The position numbers and the translations under genes were made by a program. From contig CAVREG010000019.1 of NCBI GenBank assembly GCA_963720075.1, positions 1,550,001 to 1,614,000 of the forward strand: a stretch of DNA of 64,000 nucleotides, in the 5' to 3' direction. Under the pieces are notes generated by a model. That model did not search any database and was not told where the DNA came from. It worked only from the letters and a program-made list of their open reading frames with translations. This document shows, one piece after another, positions 16,593-24,702 of this stretch (its first letter is position 1; the number at the start of each line of letters is the position of its first letter). This DNA comes from PALSA-188 sp963720075. Its GTDB lineage: Bacteria > Acidobacteriota > Terriglobia > Terriglobales > Acidobacteriaceae.

Positions 16593-17504
16593 ATGCGCGT
16601 TCTTATCAGCGGCAGTTCGGGACTCATCGGATCTGCGCTAATTCCGGCGCTCGAATCACGCGGATATAAAGTCACTCGGCTGGTGCGTGCGGCAGAATCC
16701 CGCGACGGACAACTGTCATGGGATCCGACGCAGCCCTTGCGTCCTGAATTATTTTCCGGCTTTGATGCCGTGATTCACCTGGCGGGGGAACCTGTAGCGG
16801 CACGTTGGACCGAAGCGAAAAAGAAACGCATCCTCGACAGCCGCGTTCTTGGGACGGCGCATTTGTGTGAAGCGCTTACCAGTGCTCCAAACCCTCCTCG
16901 TGTATTGATCTCGGCGTCGGCGATTGGTTATTACGGCGACCGGGGCGATGAAGTTGTGCGCGAAGATAGCCCCTCTGGCGCCGGATTTCTTCCCGAAGTA
17001 TGCCGCCAATGGGAAGCTGCTACCAAGCCGGCAGCTGATGCAGGAATTCGCACGATTCAAATTCGGATAGGCATCGTGTTGTCCGCGCAGGGCGGAGCGT
17101 TGAAGAAAATGTTACCGCCATTCCGAATGGGATTCGGAGCGACAACAGGCAATGGACGCCAGTGGATGAGCTGGATTCACGTGCAAGACCTCGTAGGCGC
17201 GATCCTCCATATTCTCGATACTGATTCGATAGAAGGCCCTGTGAACTTAGTTGCGCCGGAGCCAGTCAGGAATTCGGACTTCACTCAGACATTAGCGGCG
17301 GTATTGTCGCGTCCCGCCATACTTCGCCTGCCCGCTTTTGCCATGCGACTGATGTTCGGACAGATGGCAGACGAGATTTTACTCGCGGGTCAGCGAGTGA
17401 AGCCTGTGAAGCTAGTCGCGAGCGGGTATGAGTTCCAGTACAGTGACCTGCGAGGCGCTTTTGAGAATATTTTGCGCAAGACTCCAATCCATGGCGGCCG
17501 CTAG
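16593..17504 (+). CDS. TIGR01777/SDR39U1-type NAD(P)-dependent epimerase family protein
   Basis: This 303-residue protein belongs to the atypical short-chain dehydrogenases related to E. coli YfcH. The N-terminal Rossmann motif LISGSSGLIGSAL (residues 4-16) is present, with FDAVIHLAGEPVAARWTEAKK (about 56-76), SASAIGYYGDRGDE, the family block RIGIVLSAQGGALKKMLPPF, and WMSWIHVQDLVGAILH. Substrate and reaction are unknown for the family, which is widely linked to cell-division or envelope loci. It starts with ATG just after the inverted repeat pair and appears monocistronic. Confidence 0.85.
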   Translation: MRVLISGSSGLIGSALIPALESRGYKVTRLVRAAESRDGQLSWDPTQPLRPELFSGFDAVIHLAGEPVAARWTEAKKKRILDSRVLGTAHLCEALTSAPNPPRVLISASAIGYYGDRGDEVVREDSPSGAGFLPEVCRQWEAATKPAADAGIRTIQIRIGIVLSAQGGALKKMLPPFRMGFGATTGNGRQWMSWIHVQDLVGAILHILDTDSIEGPVNLVAPEPVRNSDFTQTLAAVLSRPAILRLPAFAMRLMFGQMADEILLAGQRVKPVKLVASGYEFQYSDLRGAFENILRKTPIHGGR

Positions 17505-17553
17505 TTAACGGTTAAGGATACTTCAACGCCAGATCCCTTCCTTGGCTTTGCCT

Positions 17554-17581
17554 ATGTGGGACGGGCACTCCTTGCCCGTCC
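17554..17581. repeat. GTGGGACGGGCACTCCTTGCCCGTC hairpin repeat
   Basis: ATGTGGGACGGGCACTCCTT followed by GCCCGTCC forms a GACGGGCA/TGCCCGTC hairpin and is a variant of the GTGTGGC-N family. A second small hairpin (AAGCCGAGCAAGGCTCGG) follows directly. Confidence 0.65.
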
Positions 17582-17622
17582 AAGCCGAGCAAGGCTCGGT
17601 ATCGGCAAAACGTAAGCGAATC

Positions 17623-17694
17623 GGCCCATTTTAAATTTCGCAGTCTGGGCGAAATGTACGGTGGGCGATGTCCATATCTCCCAACTTGTCATCC
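17623..17694. repeat. Palindromic repeat family A, copy 1 (diverged)
   Basis: GGCCCATTTTAAATTTCG pairs with GCGAAATGTACGGTGGGC around an 8-base loop, and the 3' flank (GATGTCCATATCTCCCAACT) resembles the flank of copy 2 at 19242-19313. This is the most diverged of four copies in 5.3 kb. It does not code for anything recognisable. Confidence 0.75.
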
Positions 17695-17779
17695 GTCCGG
17701 AACATATCGTCGCAATGGATAGGGCAAGGTGTCTGCCGCTCTTCGCTTCTCCCTCGTGTGCGATCCAAATTTATTGCGT

Positions 17780-17803
17780 TGTCATCCTGAGCGAAGCGAA
17801 GGA
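17780..17803. repeat. GTCATCCTGAGCGAAG-type interspersed repeat
   Basis: The sequence GTCATCCTGAGCGAAGCGAA followed by GGAC is a short interspersed repeat. An opposite-strand relative occurs at about 20296-20325 (TTTCGCTTCGTTCAGGATGA). It lies in the leader region of the VOC gene starting at 17892. Confidence 0.55.
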
Positions 17804-17891
17804 CCTGTGCACTCCATTCCACATGCATTTTCCGTGACCATTGATATATTCTTCGCCAGATGGAACCTCTTGAGCGTTCAAGGAGATTGCG

Positions 17892-18826
17892 ATGCGTCTA
17901 ACCAGATTCCTCGCCATGACCGCTGTCGTGGCCACTTTGATTATCGGAAGCGGTCATCCATCTCTCGTTCCGGCTGTCGCTCCGGAGGTCGTCTACGCCG
18001 CCGAAGACAAGCCGAGCGTGGCCGTAGGTCCGCAATACGCCACGGTTCACGTCTATGTAGAGCCTAAGGATTTTGACCGCTTCATCGCCAGCCTTTTAGC
18101 CACTTTCGGCGGCACAACCTCCAGGCAGAGCGTCATCACTATCACCCCAACCCCGAGCAGCACCATGTGGCAGGCAGTTTCGACGCCCGCGGGGGCTTTT
18201 TCAGTTTTCGGCTTCGAGACCCCTGTCCCGTATCCGTTCGGCGCGGAGAGGACAGGCTATCTGGTGACTGACATGGACGCCGCGACCCAAGCCGCGCGCG
18301 CTGATGGCGCCGACGTCCTTGTCAGTCCATTCAACGATCCGATCGGGCGGGATGTCATAATCCAATGGCCCGGCGCCGTGAATATGCAACTCTACTGGCA
18401 TCGGGCCGCACCGTCTTCGGCCCCGCTCCAGACCATTCCAGAGAACCGCGTTTATGTCTCCTTCGACAGGGCGGACGCCTTCATTCGCAGCTTCGTTGCC
18501 TTCTCCGATGGCAATGTCGTCTCCGATGATACGCATGCGCCGGGCATCGAGATCGGGCGGCCAACTGACACTTATCGACGAATCCGGATCCAATCGAATT
18601 TCGGCAAGGTGACCGTGCTTGTGACCGACGGCCATCTACCTTATCCCTATGGACGCGAGATCGCGGGCTATGAGGTCCCGAACCTCGCGGATACCCTCGC
18701 CAAAGCCAAAGCCGCGGGAGTTACGATCTTGGTCGCACCCTACACCTCCGATCACCGCGATGCGGCACTCTCGTGCAATTTCCGGGTGGGTATGTCGCCG
18801 AGATCCACTCGCCCACAGGGCGTTAG
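17892..18826 (+). CDS. Exported glyoxalase/VOC family protein, C-terminus frameshifted
   Basis: A secretory signal (RLTRFLAMTAVVATLIIG, cleavage after about residue 36) precedes two similar alpha/beta halves of vicinal-oxygen-chelate type (YATVHVYVEPKDFDRFIASL and NRVYVSFDRADAFIRSFVAF). The frame as read ends with unrelated residues. The next frame from about 18773 gives VQFPGGYVAEIHSPTGR and a stop at 18826, a typical VOC C-terminus, so an extra TC at about 18769-18774 (or one lost base) breaks the gene. The catalysed reaction cannot be assigned. Two other VOC genes lie nearby at 19349 and 23650. Confidence 0.75.
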
Positions 18827-19241
18827 CTGACGCTGTCGCCTCCTGCTGCTATCATCGGCGCTTTTGCCGGGAAGCGAGACTGCCCGCGATCACTTCGTTA
18901 TTGCGCTCGAAAGGGCCCGCAGTGGCCCATTCAAGCCATCTTTTGGCTTCGTTCCAGCTGTTCCCGAATTTCTTTTCCGAATTTCTTTACTATCCTTCCC
19001 TTGCCCTCCCCCTCCCCCCTTAGGCCGATATATTGGAATCATAGACTTAGGCGACGCGAAATTTTGCGATCTCTTATTATGAAGAGGTTGCGGGTAAAAT
19101 ATGCCCGCCAAAGGAGTTACGGGCTTCTTGGCTAGTTTAGGCAAGCCAAGACTTATCTTGCACCTCCTTTGTGGATGCCTAAGCTAGTTATGAGTGATTT
19201 GAAAAATGAAGTCAACACTGAGAAGGGCAGCACCGGGCTGG
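18827..19241. other. Intergenic region with an inverted repeat, no gene recognised
   Basis: About 415 bases without a supported gene. An imperfect inverted repeat, CTAGTTTAGGCA (19132-19143) and TGCCTAAGCTAG (19176-19187), with 11 of 12 pairs, is the only structure seen. A pyrimidine run (CCCTTGCCCTCCCCCTCCCC, about 19000-19018) precedes it. Open frames here have no family resemblance. Confidence 0.4.
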
Positions 19242-19313
19242 TGGCCCATTCTAAATTTCGCGTTCTGTGCGAAATTTAGAGTGGGATGTTCAGATCTCCA
19301 AACTTGTCATCCC
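19242..19313. repeat. Palindromic repeat family A, copy 2
   Basis: GGCCCATTCTAAATTTCGCG pairs with GCGAAATTTAGAGTGGG, giving an almost perfect 17-base stem. The 3' flank GATGTTCAGATCTCCAAACT is shared with copy 1. It sits directly upstream of the VOC gene at 19349. Confidence 0.85.
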
Positions 19314-19348
19314 GACCAGAACATTATTCATGGCCCAGGAGGCACCGC

Positions 19349-19795
19349 ATGAATCTACCTGACGCGCCGATTGCACACGAAGGCTTCTTCGCAACTCATT
19401 TTTTTACCGTGAGCGACCAGGAGAAATCGAAGGACTTCTATGTCCGAATTCTTGGCGGGAAACTGATCAAGCCGGAAAATCCCTGCTACATCAAGCTGGC
19501 TAATAGCTGGATCATTCTCAATTCCGGCGGTGGTCCGACTCCTGACAAGCCAGAAGTCCTTCTTGAAACGCCGTCGGATCTGAACCGGGTAAACAGCTTC
19601 CTTAATTTGCGTGTCGCCGACATCTGGGCCTGCTACAAACAATGGGGCGACAAAGGAGCATTCTTTCTTACCGAGCCATTACCCAATCCTGACGGCTGGG
19701 AATGGCGCTGCTATATGCGTGATCCCGACGGCTACCTCATCGAGGTCGGCCAATATACTCAAATCGCTCTCGACTGGTTCAACAACCACAGGTGA
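19349..19795 (+). CDS. VOC (glyoxalase/bleomycin resistance) family protein
   Basis: This 148-residue cytosolic protein has a single pair of beta-alpha-beta-beta-beta modules. It has HFFTVSDQEKSKDFYVRILG near the N-terminus and the family C-terminal signature CYMRDPDGYLIEVGQ, whose Glu is a usual metal ligand. The ATG at 19349 is chosen because AGGAGG stands 7 bases before it. The frame stays open to 19286, but that extension runs into the palindromic repeat. Specific substrate unknown. Confidence 0.82.
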   Translation: MNLPDAPIAHEGFFATHFFTVSDQEKSKDFYVRILGGKLIKPENPCYIKLANSWIILNSGGGPTPDKPEVLLETPSDLNRVNSFLNLRVADIWACYKQWGDKGAFFLTEPLPNPDGWEWRCYMRDPDGYLIEVGQYTQIALDWFNNHR

Positions 19796-19843
19796 TTTGG
19801 AGGACCGTCCGCGCAATCTTGCTAGCTCCAGATTTAAAGTGGC

Positions 19844-19876
19844 TGCCCCATCCTTGCGCGGTTTTCGCAAGGGTGG
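19844..19876. repeat. Palindromic repeat family B, copy 1
   Basis: TGCCCCATCCTTGCG pairs with CGCAAGGGTGGG around a short CGGTTTT loop. It is inverted relative to copies 2 and 3 (19999-20030 and 20343-20376). It starts 48 bases after the VOC stop and may also act as a terminator hairpin. Confidence 0.75.
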
Positions 19877-19998
19877 GTATTTGTGCTGCGAGCAGAGGAG
19901 GGTCTTGATTTCTTTTCACGCGCCCGCGTCAGCAACCATCCCGGTACGGAAAGCGAACTTCCAGTGCAGGAAATCCCCCCGATGCCGTCGGCAGAAAT

Positions 19999-20030
19999 CC
20001 CCACCCTTGCAAAAGCGCAAGGATGGGGCA
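19999..20030. repeat. Palindromic repeat family B, copy 2
   Basis: CCCCACCCTTGC pairs with GCGCAAGGATGGGGCA around an AAAA loop. The stem is nearly perfect. Copies 1 and 2 face each other across 120 bases. Confidence 0.75.
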
Positions 20031-20342
20031 GCCTCGTTCTCTATGGCACTGACGAAATCAAAACCTCACAAAGGTGCGCCAGCCCGCCCGCGGATCAGGG
20101 ATGTAGGAGGATATTCCAGCAGCGCCGCGTTGATTAACGCTCGGTTCGCGCAAATTGTCAACGGAAAAGCTCAATCGGCTGGGTCTCCACCTGCCGCGCA
20201 TTCGCGTTGAGCAAATCTTAAATCCCTGGGGTACCTATCCTTTCGGCAAGGTCAGGCAGGCTCTCGACTGCGCGTGAGCCTTTTTCTGCGCAAGGCTTTC
20301 GCTTCGTTCAGGATGACAGGGCGTTAGGAGTGGTCGAAAAAT
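20031..20342. other. Intergenic region, no gene recognised
   Basis: About 310 bases between family B copies 2 and 3. I see no gene with family resemblance. A GTTCAGGATGACAGG element (about 20312-20326) is an opposite-strand copy of the GTCATCCTGAGCGAAG repeat at 17780. The whole 19.8-20.5 kb stretch is built of repeats. Confidence 0.4.
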
Positions 20343-20376
20343 CCCCACCCTACGAAAACCGCGTAGGATGGGGCAC
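20343..20376. repeat. Palindromic repeat family B, copy 3
   Basis: CCCCACCCTACG pairs with CGTAGGATGGGG around AAAACCG. It has the same shape as copies 1 and 2, but the stem bases have changed from TTGC/GCAA to TACG/CGTA. The change is compensated on both sides, as expected for selection on the hairpin itself. Confidence 0.75.
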
Positions 20377-20546
20377 CCAGGCCTGAGAGAAAGTGGGGTG
20401 CGGGATAACCAGAACGGAGTGCCGAGTCGATGTGGCCCCCGGTTTCCCCGCAATGCTTGGACTCTACGCAGATGGGCTCACGTTTTGTTGCGAGGCTCGT
20501 CTATCCGTTGCAGTCACCGCTGTCAGTAATCTCTGAAAGGAAATCA

Positions 20547-21641
20547 TTGCGTGTTTGGCTAGTTCTGTTCCTTGCCGTAACCGGCACATCGATCTGTGGT
20601 TTCGCCCAAACAAATACTCAGGCGGTAAATCAATCTGACGCGCAGCGCCGCTTGGACGAAAGAGCTCCCACTTGGCTGAAGGCATTTCACGTCACTGGAG
20701 TTGGAATGGCATACATTGAAAACGGGAAAATTGCCTGGACGTCCTTCTACGGCGATCAGGTTCCCGGAGGCCCGCTCGCCAATGAAAAAACACTCTACAG
20801 CGTCGCCTCTCTGACCAAGACCATAACGGCAGAAATTATCTTGCGGTTGGCATCGGCTGGGAAGCTATCTTTGGACGAATCGATTGCCGAATACTGGATC
20901 GATCCTGATGTAAAAAGCAACGCATGGAACCAGCTCTTAACACCTCGTCTCTGCCTGTCTCACCAAACAGGGTTCCCTAATTGGCGGTACCAGACGAAGG
21001 GCGTGCTGCAATTTCAGTGGCAACCCGGAACGCAATTCGGATACTCGGGCGAAGGTTTTGATTACGTCGCCCGGTTTGCGGAAAAGAAGACAGGGCGCCC
21101 TTTTGAGGAGCTGGCGCAAGAGTACGTTTTTGATCGCATCGGGATGAAAGATACTTCATACACTCCCCGAGAATGGTGGGCGGGCCGGCAGGCCAAACCG
21201 GTGGAATCGGACCCGAGAACCAAATGGTCCGCAGCTGACCTCCTGCGTACGACCGTCAGGGACTATGCGACGTTCATGATCAGCGTCATGAACAATGAAG
21301 GAGTTAGTCAGGAAATCGCCGCCCAGCGCCAGAACATTACGCGCAATCTAATCGCTCCTGAAGTCGAATCCGTGCTGTGCGAGGATGCCACAGACCCTGC
21401 GAATTGCAAGGTGGCCATGGGCTTCGGACTGGGTTGGCGGACCGTAAAAATAAACAATGAGACGATTCTTGACCACACTGGTGCGGACAGCGACGTGAAG
21501 ACCTTCGCATTCTTCATCCCGAAACGCAAGACCGGCGCCATTATCTTTACGAATGGTCCGGATGTGGGACATCAGATGATAGACAAGGTTCTGGGAGTTC
21601 TCTACCCAAACCGGATCTATGACGCCACACTGTGGCAATAG
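20547..21641 (+). CDS. Exported serine hydrolase (beta-lactamase class C/PBP family)
   Basis: After a signal peptide (RVWLVLFLAVTGTSICGFAQ) comes a serine-hydrolase domain of the AmpC/esterase group. It has the SxxK motif SLTK within YSVASLTKTITAEIILRLAS, the second-motif region YSGEGFDYVARFAEKKTG with Tyr at the expected place, and an HTGADSDVKTF segment in the position of the third motif. Such proteins are esterases, D-aminopeptidases or peptidoglycan-acting enzymes; a true beta-lactamase role is not implied. I prefer the TTG start at 20547, with GAAAGG six bases upstream, over an open extension back to 20430. The extension would put 39 polar residues before the signal peptide. Confidence 0.85.
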   Translation: MRVWLVLFLAVTGTSICGFAQTNTQAVNQSDAQRRLDERAPTWLKAFHVTGVGMAYIENGKIAWTSFYGDQVPGGPLANEKTLYSVASLTKTITAEIILRLASAGKLSLDESIAEYWIDPDVKSNAWNQLLTPRLCLSHQTGFPNWRYQTKGVLQFQWQPGTQFGYSGEGFDYVARFAEKKTGRPFEELAQEYVFDRIGMKDTSYTPREWWAGRQAKPVESDPRTKWSAADLLRTTVRDYATFMISVMNNEGVSQEIAAQRQNITRNLIAPEVESVLCEDATDPANCKVAMGFGLGWRTVKINNETILDHTGADSDVKTFAFFIPKRKTGAIIFTNGPDVGHQMIDKVLGVLYPNRIYDATLWQ

Positions 21642-22160
21642 AAGCGAAAATGAGGATCGAACTTCGTCCGCGAGCTAACGCTGTGGGTAAATGCAGCCTA
21701 TCTCCGACGCTCGTGCCTTGTGAGAATAATCACCCACTCCTGTTATGTGACCTTCCTCAAAGAAAAAGCCCACCTACTCCGTCCTGTTCCACCGCTTCGT
21801 CACATAAATTCTATCGTCACATAATCGGCGTTATGTTGTTCTCCACATAACGCCGAATACAAATGCCTGTGGCTCGACTCGACTGGGGGCGGCTGGTGGC
21901 CCATTCTAAATTTCGCTTGCTTTGCGAAATTTAGAGTGGGGATGTTGGACCCTGGCGCAACCAGCATGAAGTCCCCGTGCGCGGTGAACCCTGCACAATG
22001 CAGTGACGGTGTCGCAACAGCGCGTGGGGAAAACGCGTGGACCAACTTAGTCCCGCACGAATGAATGAGGCGTGTGCCGCTGTGCGCTTTTCTCTGGGTT
22101 GCGATTCAAAGTAGGGATTGGGAACGTTCCGTCTGTCCCCGGGCTTCCCTCCCAGACCGA
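21642..22160. other. Intergenic region with repeat family A copy 3
   Basis: About 520 bases with no supported gene, between the convergent serine hydrolase and a secreted unknown. A small inverted repeat TTATGTGA/TCACATAA is visible around 21738-21830 (TTATGTGACC, then TCACATAAATT and TCACATAATC). The region also holds repeat copy 3 at 21898-21940 and, at about 22115-22150, the sequence GGGAACGTTCCGTCTGTCCC. Confidence 0.4.
21898..21940. repeat. Palindromic repeat family A, copy 3
   Basis: GGCCCATTCTAAATTTCGC pairs with GCGAAATTTAGAGTGGG around TTGCTTT. The stem is identical to copy 2, and GATGTT again follows. Confidence 0.85.
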
Positions 22161-22751
22161 CTACTTCCTAGGTTGTAGGTTGTTTCTTTTTACGATGTCG
22201 GTACATTTTCGCGCGACTTCGGCGCTCTGGGCCGCCAACTCACCCTCTGCCTCGGCGTACCTTTGGTACAAGGAACCAGCATTCTCGCTCACGGTGTAAA
22301 TCAACGTTGACACGTCTGTGCAACTCTGAGACAAACGAAGCAGAGCGTCAGCCCTGTCCTTCTCTCCGGCTACTATGTGAAGAGTAAATTGAGTTGACGC
22401 ACCGCTGCTGCACAACAACGCGTTTCGATCCGCATCATCTAGCCACTCGAAGAAAGCGAAACCTAACGGCCCATTGAAACCCTGAGGCTTACTTTTGAAA
22501 GCCTTCACGGCCATTTCCAATGCATTCAGCACCCGTCGGTCCTTCGCAGCGGCCTCTGCGTAGCCTTTACCCATCTGAATCTCTTCCTGGTCTATCAGCG
22601 GCTTGTACTGCTGCAGGGCCCTTTCGGTCTGCGTGAGTACGAGTTCTATTTCCTCGTCACTCGGAAAGGGCTTGTCACTCTGTGCGTTGGCCGCAACGGC
22701 GAACCACTGTGCCACAAGAATTAGGGCAGCTGAATATCGAAGCAGGGTCAT
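22161..22751 (-). CDS. Secreted protein of unknown function
   Basis: A 196-residue protein with a clear signal peptide (LLRYSAALILVAQWFAVAANAQ, cleavage after about residue 24). The mature part is mainly helical and acidic (EEIELVLTQTERALQQYKPL, ALEMAVKAFKSKPQGFNGPL), with two cysteines (CSSGAS and SCTDVST) that could form a disulfide. I do not recognise the family. It stands alone between repeat copies A3 and A4, and no operon partner is evident. Confidence 0.65.
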   Translation of the reverse strand: MTLLRYSAALILVAQWFAVAANAQSDKPFPSDEEIELVLTQTERALQQYKPLIDQEEIQMGKGYAEAAAKDRRVLNALEMAVKAFKSKPQGFNGPLGFAFFEWLDDADRNALLCSSGASTQFTLHIVAGEKDRADALLRLSQSCTDVSTLIYTVSENAGSLYQRYAEAEGELAAQSAEVARKCTDIVKRNNLQPRK

Positions 22752-22827
22752 CGGGCGGCTCCTTCCACTAGCAACACGGCGAGATCATAGCAAAATTACG
22801 CGCAGCATCCGAAGAAGTGCCCGGTGC

Positions 22828-22862
22828 CCCAGGTTCGCGTCGGTTTTTGACGCTAACCTGGG
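22828..22862. repeat. CCCAGGTT hairpin repeat
   Basis: CCCAGGTTCGCGTC pairs with GACGCTAACCTGGG (13 of 14 positions) around GGTTTTT. Its design, a GC-rich stem of about 14 bases around a T-rich loop, resembles family B but with a different sequence. Confidence 0.7.
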
Positions 22863-22918
22863 TCAGCACATTCCCGATGCGCTCCTAGGTTACCGCCCAA
22901 ATACCGGGCGGGACGGGT

Positions 22919-22961
22919 GGCCCATTCTAAATATCGCGTTCTTTGCGAAATTTAGAGTGGG
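22919..22961. repeat. Palindromic repeat family A, copy 4
   Basis: GGCCCATTCTAAATATCGCG pairs with GCGAAATTTAGAGTGGG. The left arm has one change (ATATC for ATTTC) compared with copies 2 and 3. Confidence 0.8.
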
Positions 22962-23154
22962 GCTGTTGGAGGCTGATTCATTGCTCAACGCGCTGCGGTG
23001 CGTGAATCGTGCCGAAGCTTGACCGAACCGTCTTCTCCATTCGAATCGAAATCCCGCCCTACCAAAATCATCGTTGTTTGGCATACCAGGTTTGGGCGAA
23101 CCAGTCCTGCCGGACCGACTGTGATTTTGATCCGCAGTTTGTAAAAGAGTGCAA

Positions 23155-23580
23155 ATGAACTATTCACGTCTCGCGCTGGCGGCGCTTGGCAGCACGATCG
23201 CGTATTTTACCCTGGGTTTTTTAGTGTTTTGGCTGGTGCCGGCTCTTATCAACGAAGCCCACAAGTATCCGGACGTATTCCGACCTAAGGAAAAAATGAT
23301 GGCTGTTATGCCAATCGGAATGGCCGCTACTTTGATAGCGATCCTGGTCGTCGCGATAATTTTCGCAATGCTGCATCCTGGCGGATCGGGCGCTATGGCA
23401 GGTGCGCGCTTGGGCGTTCTCATTGGCATTTTCGTGGTTTGCGCATTTGTGCTGCACAACTACGTGAACCTGAACATCGGGCTGAAGCTCGTTCTGGGAC
23501 AGGCCGTGGCTTACTTTTTTCAGTGGACGATCGTCGGAATAGTCATCGGCCTTATTTACAAACCCCTCGCCACTCCATAA
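23155..23580 (+). CDS. Small four-helix membrane protein, function unknown
   Basis: A 141-residue protein with four predicted membrane segments: LALAALGSTIAYFTLGFLVF, AVMPIGMAATLIAILVVAII, ARLGVLIGIFVVCAFVLHNY and AVAYFFQWTIVGIVIGLIYK. The loops are short. Acidobacterial genomes carry many such orphan membrane proteins, and I cannot name a family. Start ATG at 23155 is preferred over the GTG two codons upstream. It appears monocistronic. Confidence 0.7.
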   Translation: MNYSRLALAALGSTIAYFTLGFLVFWLVPALINEAHKYPDVFRPKEKMMAVMPIGMAATLIAILVVAIIFAMLHPGGSGAMAGARLGVLIGIFVVCAFVLHNYVNLNIGLKLVLGQAVAYFFQWTIVGIVIGLIYKPLATP

Positions 23581-23649
23581 TCGTGAATATACCTGTTGTT
23601 GTTCTGCGTCTGAAGCCTTGATCGTGGTCTTTAGACGTATAATGCACGC

Positions 23650-24177
23650 ATGCGAGGACTACCGTGCGGCACATTTGCGCTCGGCTCGCTGTTGCTCATT
23701 TCGGCCGGCGCAATGGGAGGACAGGAAGTGAAATCTCCGCAAACTGAAAAGTCGAAGCCGCCGGTCAAAGTGGAGCAGCGCGGGCGCGTCGTGCCCGGCA
23801 GGATCATTGGAATCGGCGGCGTCTTCTTCAAATCCGCTGATCGCGATCAGATGCGCGAATGGTATGCGAAGCATCTTGGACTCGTTGACAAAGGCGAAGG
23901 CGCGATGCTTCCGTGGCGCGAACACGACGACCCGCAAAAGGAACACGTTACGGTGTGGACGATTTTTCCCGCCTCCAGCAACTATTTCGCTCCCAACCAA
24001 CCGCTCATGATCAACTACATCGTGGACGATCTGGATGCTTTGCTCGACCGCTTAAAACAAGAGGGAGTAAAGATTGACGACAAACGAATGAATGAATCCT
24101 TCGGTCGCTTTGCCTGGATCTATGACCTGGATGGAAATAAGATTGAGCTGTGGGAGCCGCCGTCCGCAAAGCCCTAA
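23650..24177 (+). CDS. Exported VOC/glyoxalase family protein
   Basis: A 175-residue protein with an N-terminal export signal (GTFALGSLLLISAGAMGGQ), a Pro/Lys-rich linker, then one VOC domain: GRIIGIGGVFFKSADRDQMR, EWYAKHLGLVDKGEG and the C-terminal FAWIYDLDGNKIELWEP, whose Glu in IELW is the usual metal ligand. Such proteins range from isomerases to dioxygenases, and substrate is unknown. It is the third VOC gene within 6.3 kb; the first also carries a signal peptide. Confidence 0.8.
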   Translation: MRGLPCGTFALGSLLLISAGAMGGQEVKSPQTEKSKPPVKVEQRGRVVPGRIIGIGGVFFKSADRDQMREWYAKHLGLVDKGEGAMLPWREHDDPQKEHVTVWTIFPASSNYFAPNQPLMINYIVDDLDALLDRLKQEGVKIDDKRMNESFGRFAWIYDLDGNKIELWEPPSAKP

Positions 24178-24236
24178 GGGCCCTTCCCTTCACTTACTCG
24201 AATCGGTTTTCTGTCCCTCCTTAACCTAAACTCCCT

Positions 24237-24349
24237 TGTCATTCCGAAACCGATTTATCGGTGAGAGCCTGCCCTAAGCGTAGCCGAAGGGAATCTGCTT
24301 TTCGAGAGCGACCAGCAGATTCCTCGCGCAAAGCGCTTCCAAATGACAA
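24237..24349. repeat. Long inverted repeat TTGTCATTCC...AATGACAA
   Basis: TTGTCATTCCG at the left end pairs with AATGACAA at the right end, and GAATCTGC (24291-24298) pairs with GCAGATTC (24314-24321) inside. A relative with the left-arm sequence lies at 1848-1889 in the ribosomal operon. It separates the VOC gene from the toxin-antitoxin promoter. Confidence 0.65.
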
Positions 24350-24424
24350 ATCCTCAAAAGTCTCGCCGACCGCCGGTATCCATACAAAATCCCCTTACTA
24401 AAGATTGCGCCATCAAAACCTGAT

Positions 24425-24451
24425 TGGTCATGATATTATGACCATAGTCAT
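24425..24451 (+). promoter_or_regulatory. Overlapping palindromes, candidate operator of the toxin-antitoxin pair
   Basis: TGGTCAT (24425-24431) is perfectly inverted as ATGACCA (24438-24444). The second arm also pairs with the following GTCAT (ATGACCATAGTCAT, 24438-24451). Two overlapping palindromes 20-45 bases upstream of the antitoxin start fit the known autoregulation of Phd/YefM-type pairs, where antitoxin dimers bind adjacent palindromes. Confidence 0.65.
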
Positions 24452-24471
24452 TTGTCTGTTGGAGGCGTCCT

Positions 24472-24702
24472 GTGAAGCATATGGCAGCCGGAAGGTTTAA
24501 AGCGCAATGCCTGGCGATTATGGATCAGGTTCTCGAAACCGGGGAACCCGTTTTGATCACGAAACACGGCAAACCCGTGGCCAAGCTTGTGCCAGCGCAA
24601 AACAACGCTGACGACATCTTCGGATACATGGCAGGGAAAGTAAGAGTCGTCGGCGACATCGTGGGCCCGGTGACTCCGCTGGAAGATTGGGAAAGCAAAT
24701 GA
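24472..24702 (+). CDS. Phd/YefM-family antitoxin
   Basis: A 76-residue protein with the type-II antitoxin fold. It has AGRFKAQCLAIMDQVLETGE and the family core PVLITKHGKPVAKLVP (about residues 27-42), followed by a toxin-binding acidic C-terminus. It starts at GTG with GGAGG six bases before; an internal ATG three codons later is an alternative. Its stop overlaps the toxin start by four bases (ATGA). It should bind its own promoter palindromes and neutralise the PIN toxin. Confidence 0.88.
   Translation: MKHMAAGRFKAQCLAIMDQVLETGEPVLITKHGKPVAKLVPAQNNADDIFGYMAGKVRVVGDIVGPVTPLEDWESK

Larger units (their letters stand above)
22752..23154. other. Repeat-bearing intergenic region
   Basis: About 400 bases without a supported gene. 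It holds three hairpins in a row: 22828-22862, an accessory CCGCCCAAATACCGGGCGGG at about 22893-22912, and repeat family A copy 4 at 22919-22961. The remainder (22975-23150) shows nothing I recognise. Confidence 0.45.

Noticed and set aside
19611..20210. 199-codon frame running from the VOC gene into the repeats
   Set aside because: It overlaps the VOC gene in another frame and then reads through two palindromic repeats. Basic low-information sequence.
17505..22961. CRISPR array
   Set aside because: Repeated palindromes are present but spacing is irregular (kilobases) and genes lie between them. No array of regular spacers and no cas genes.
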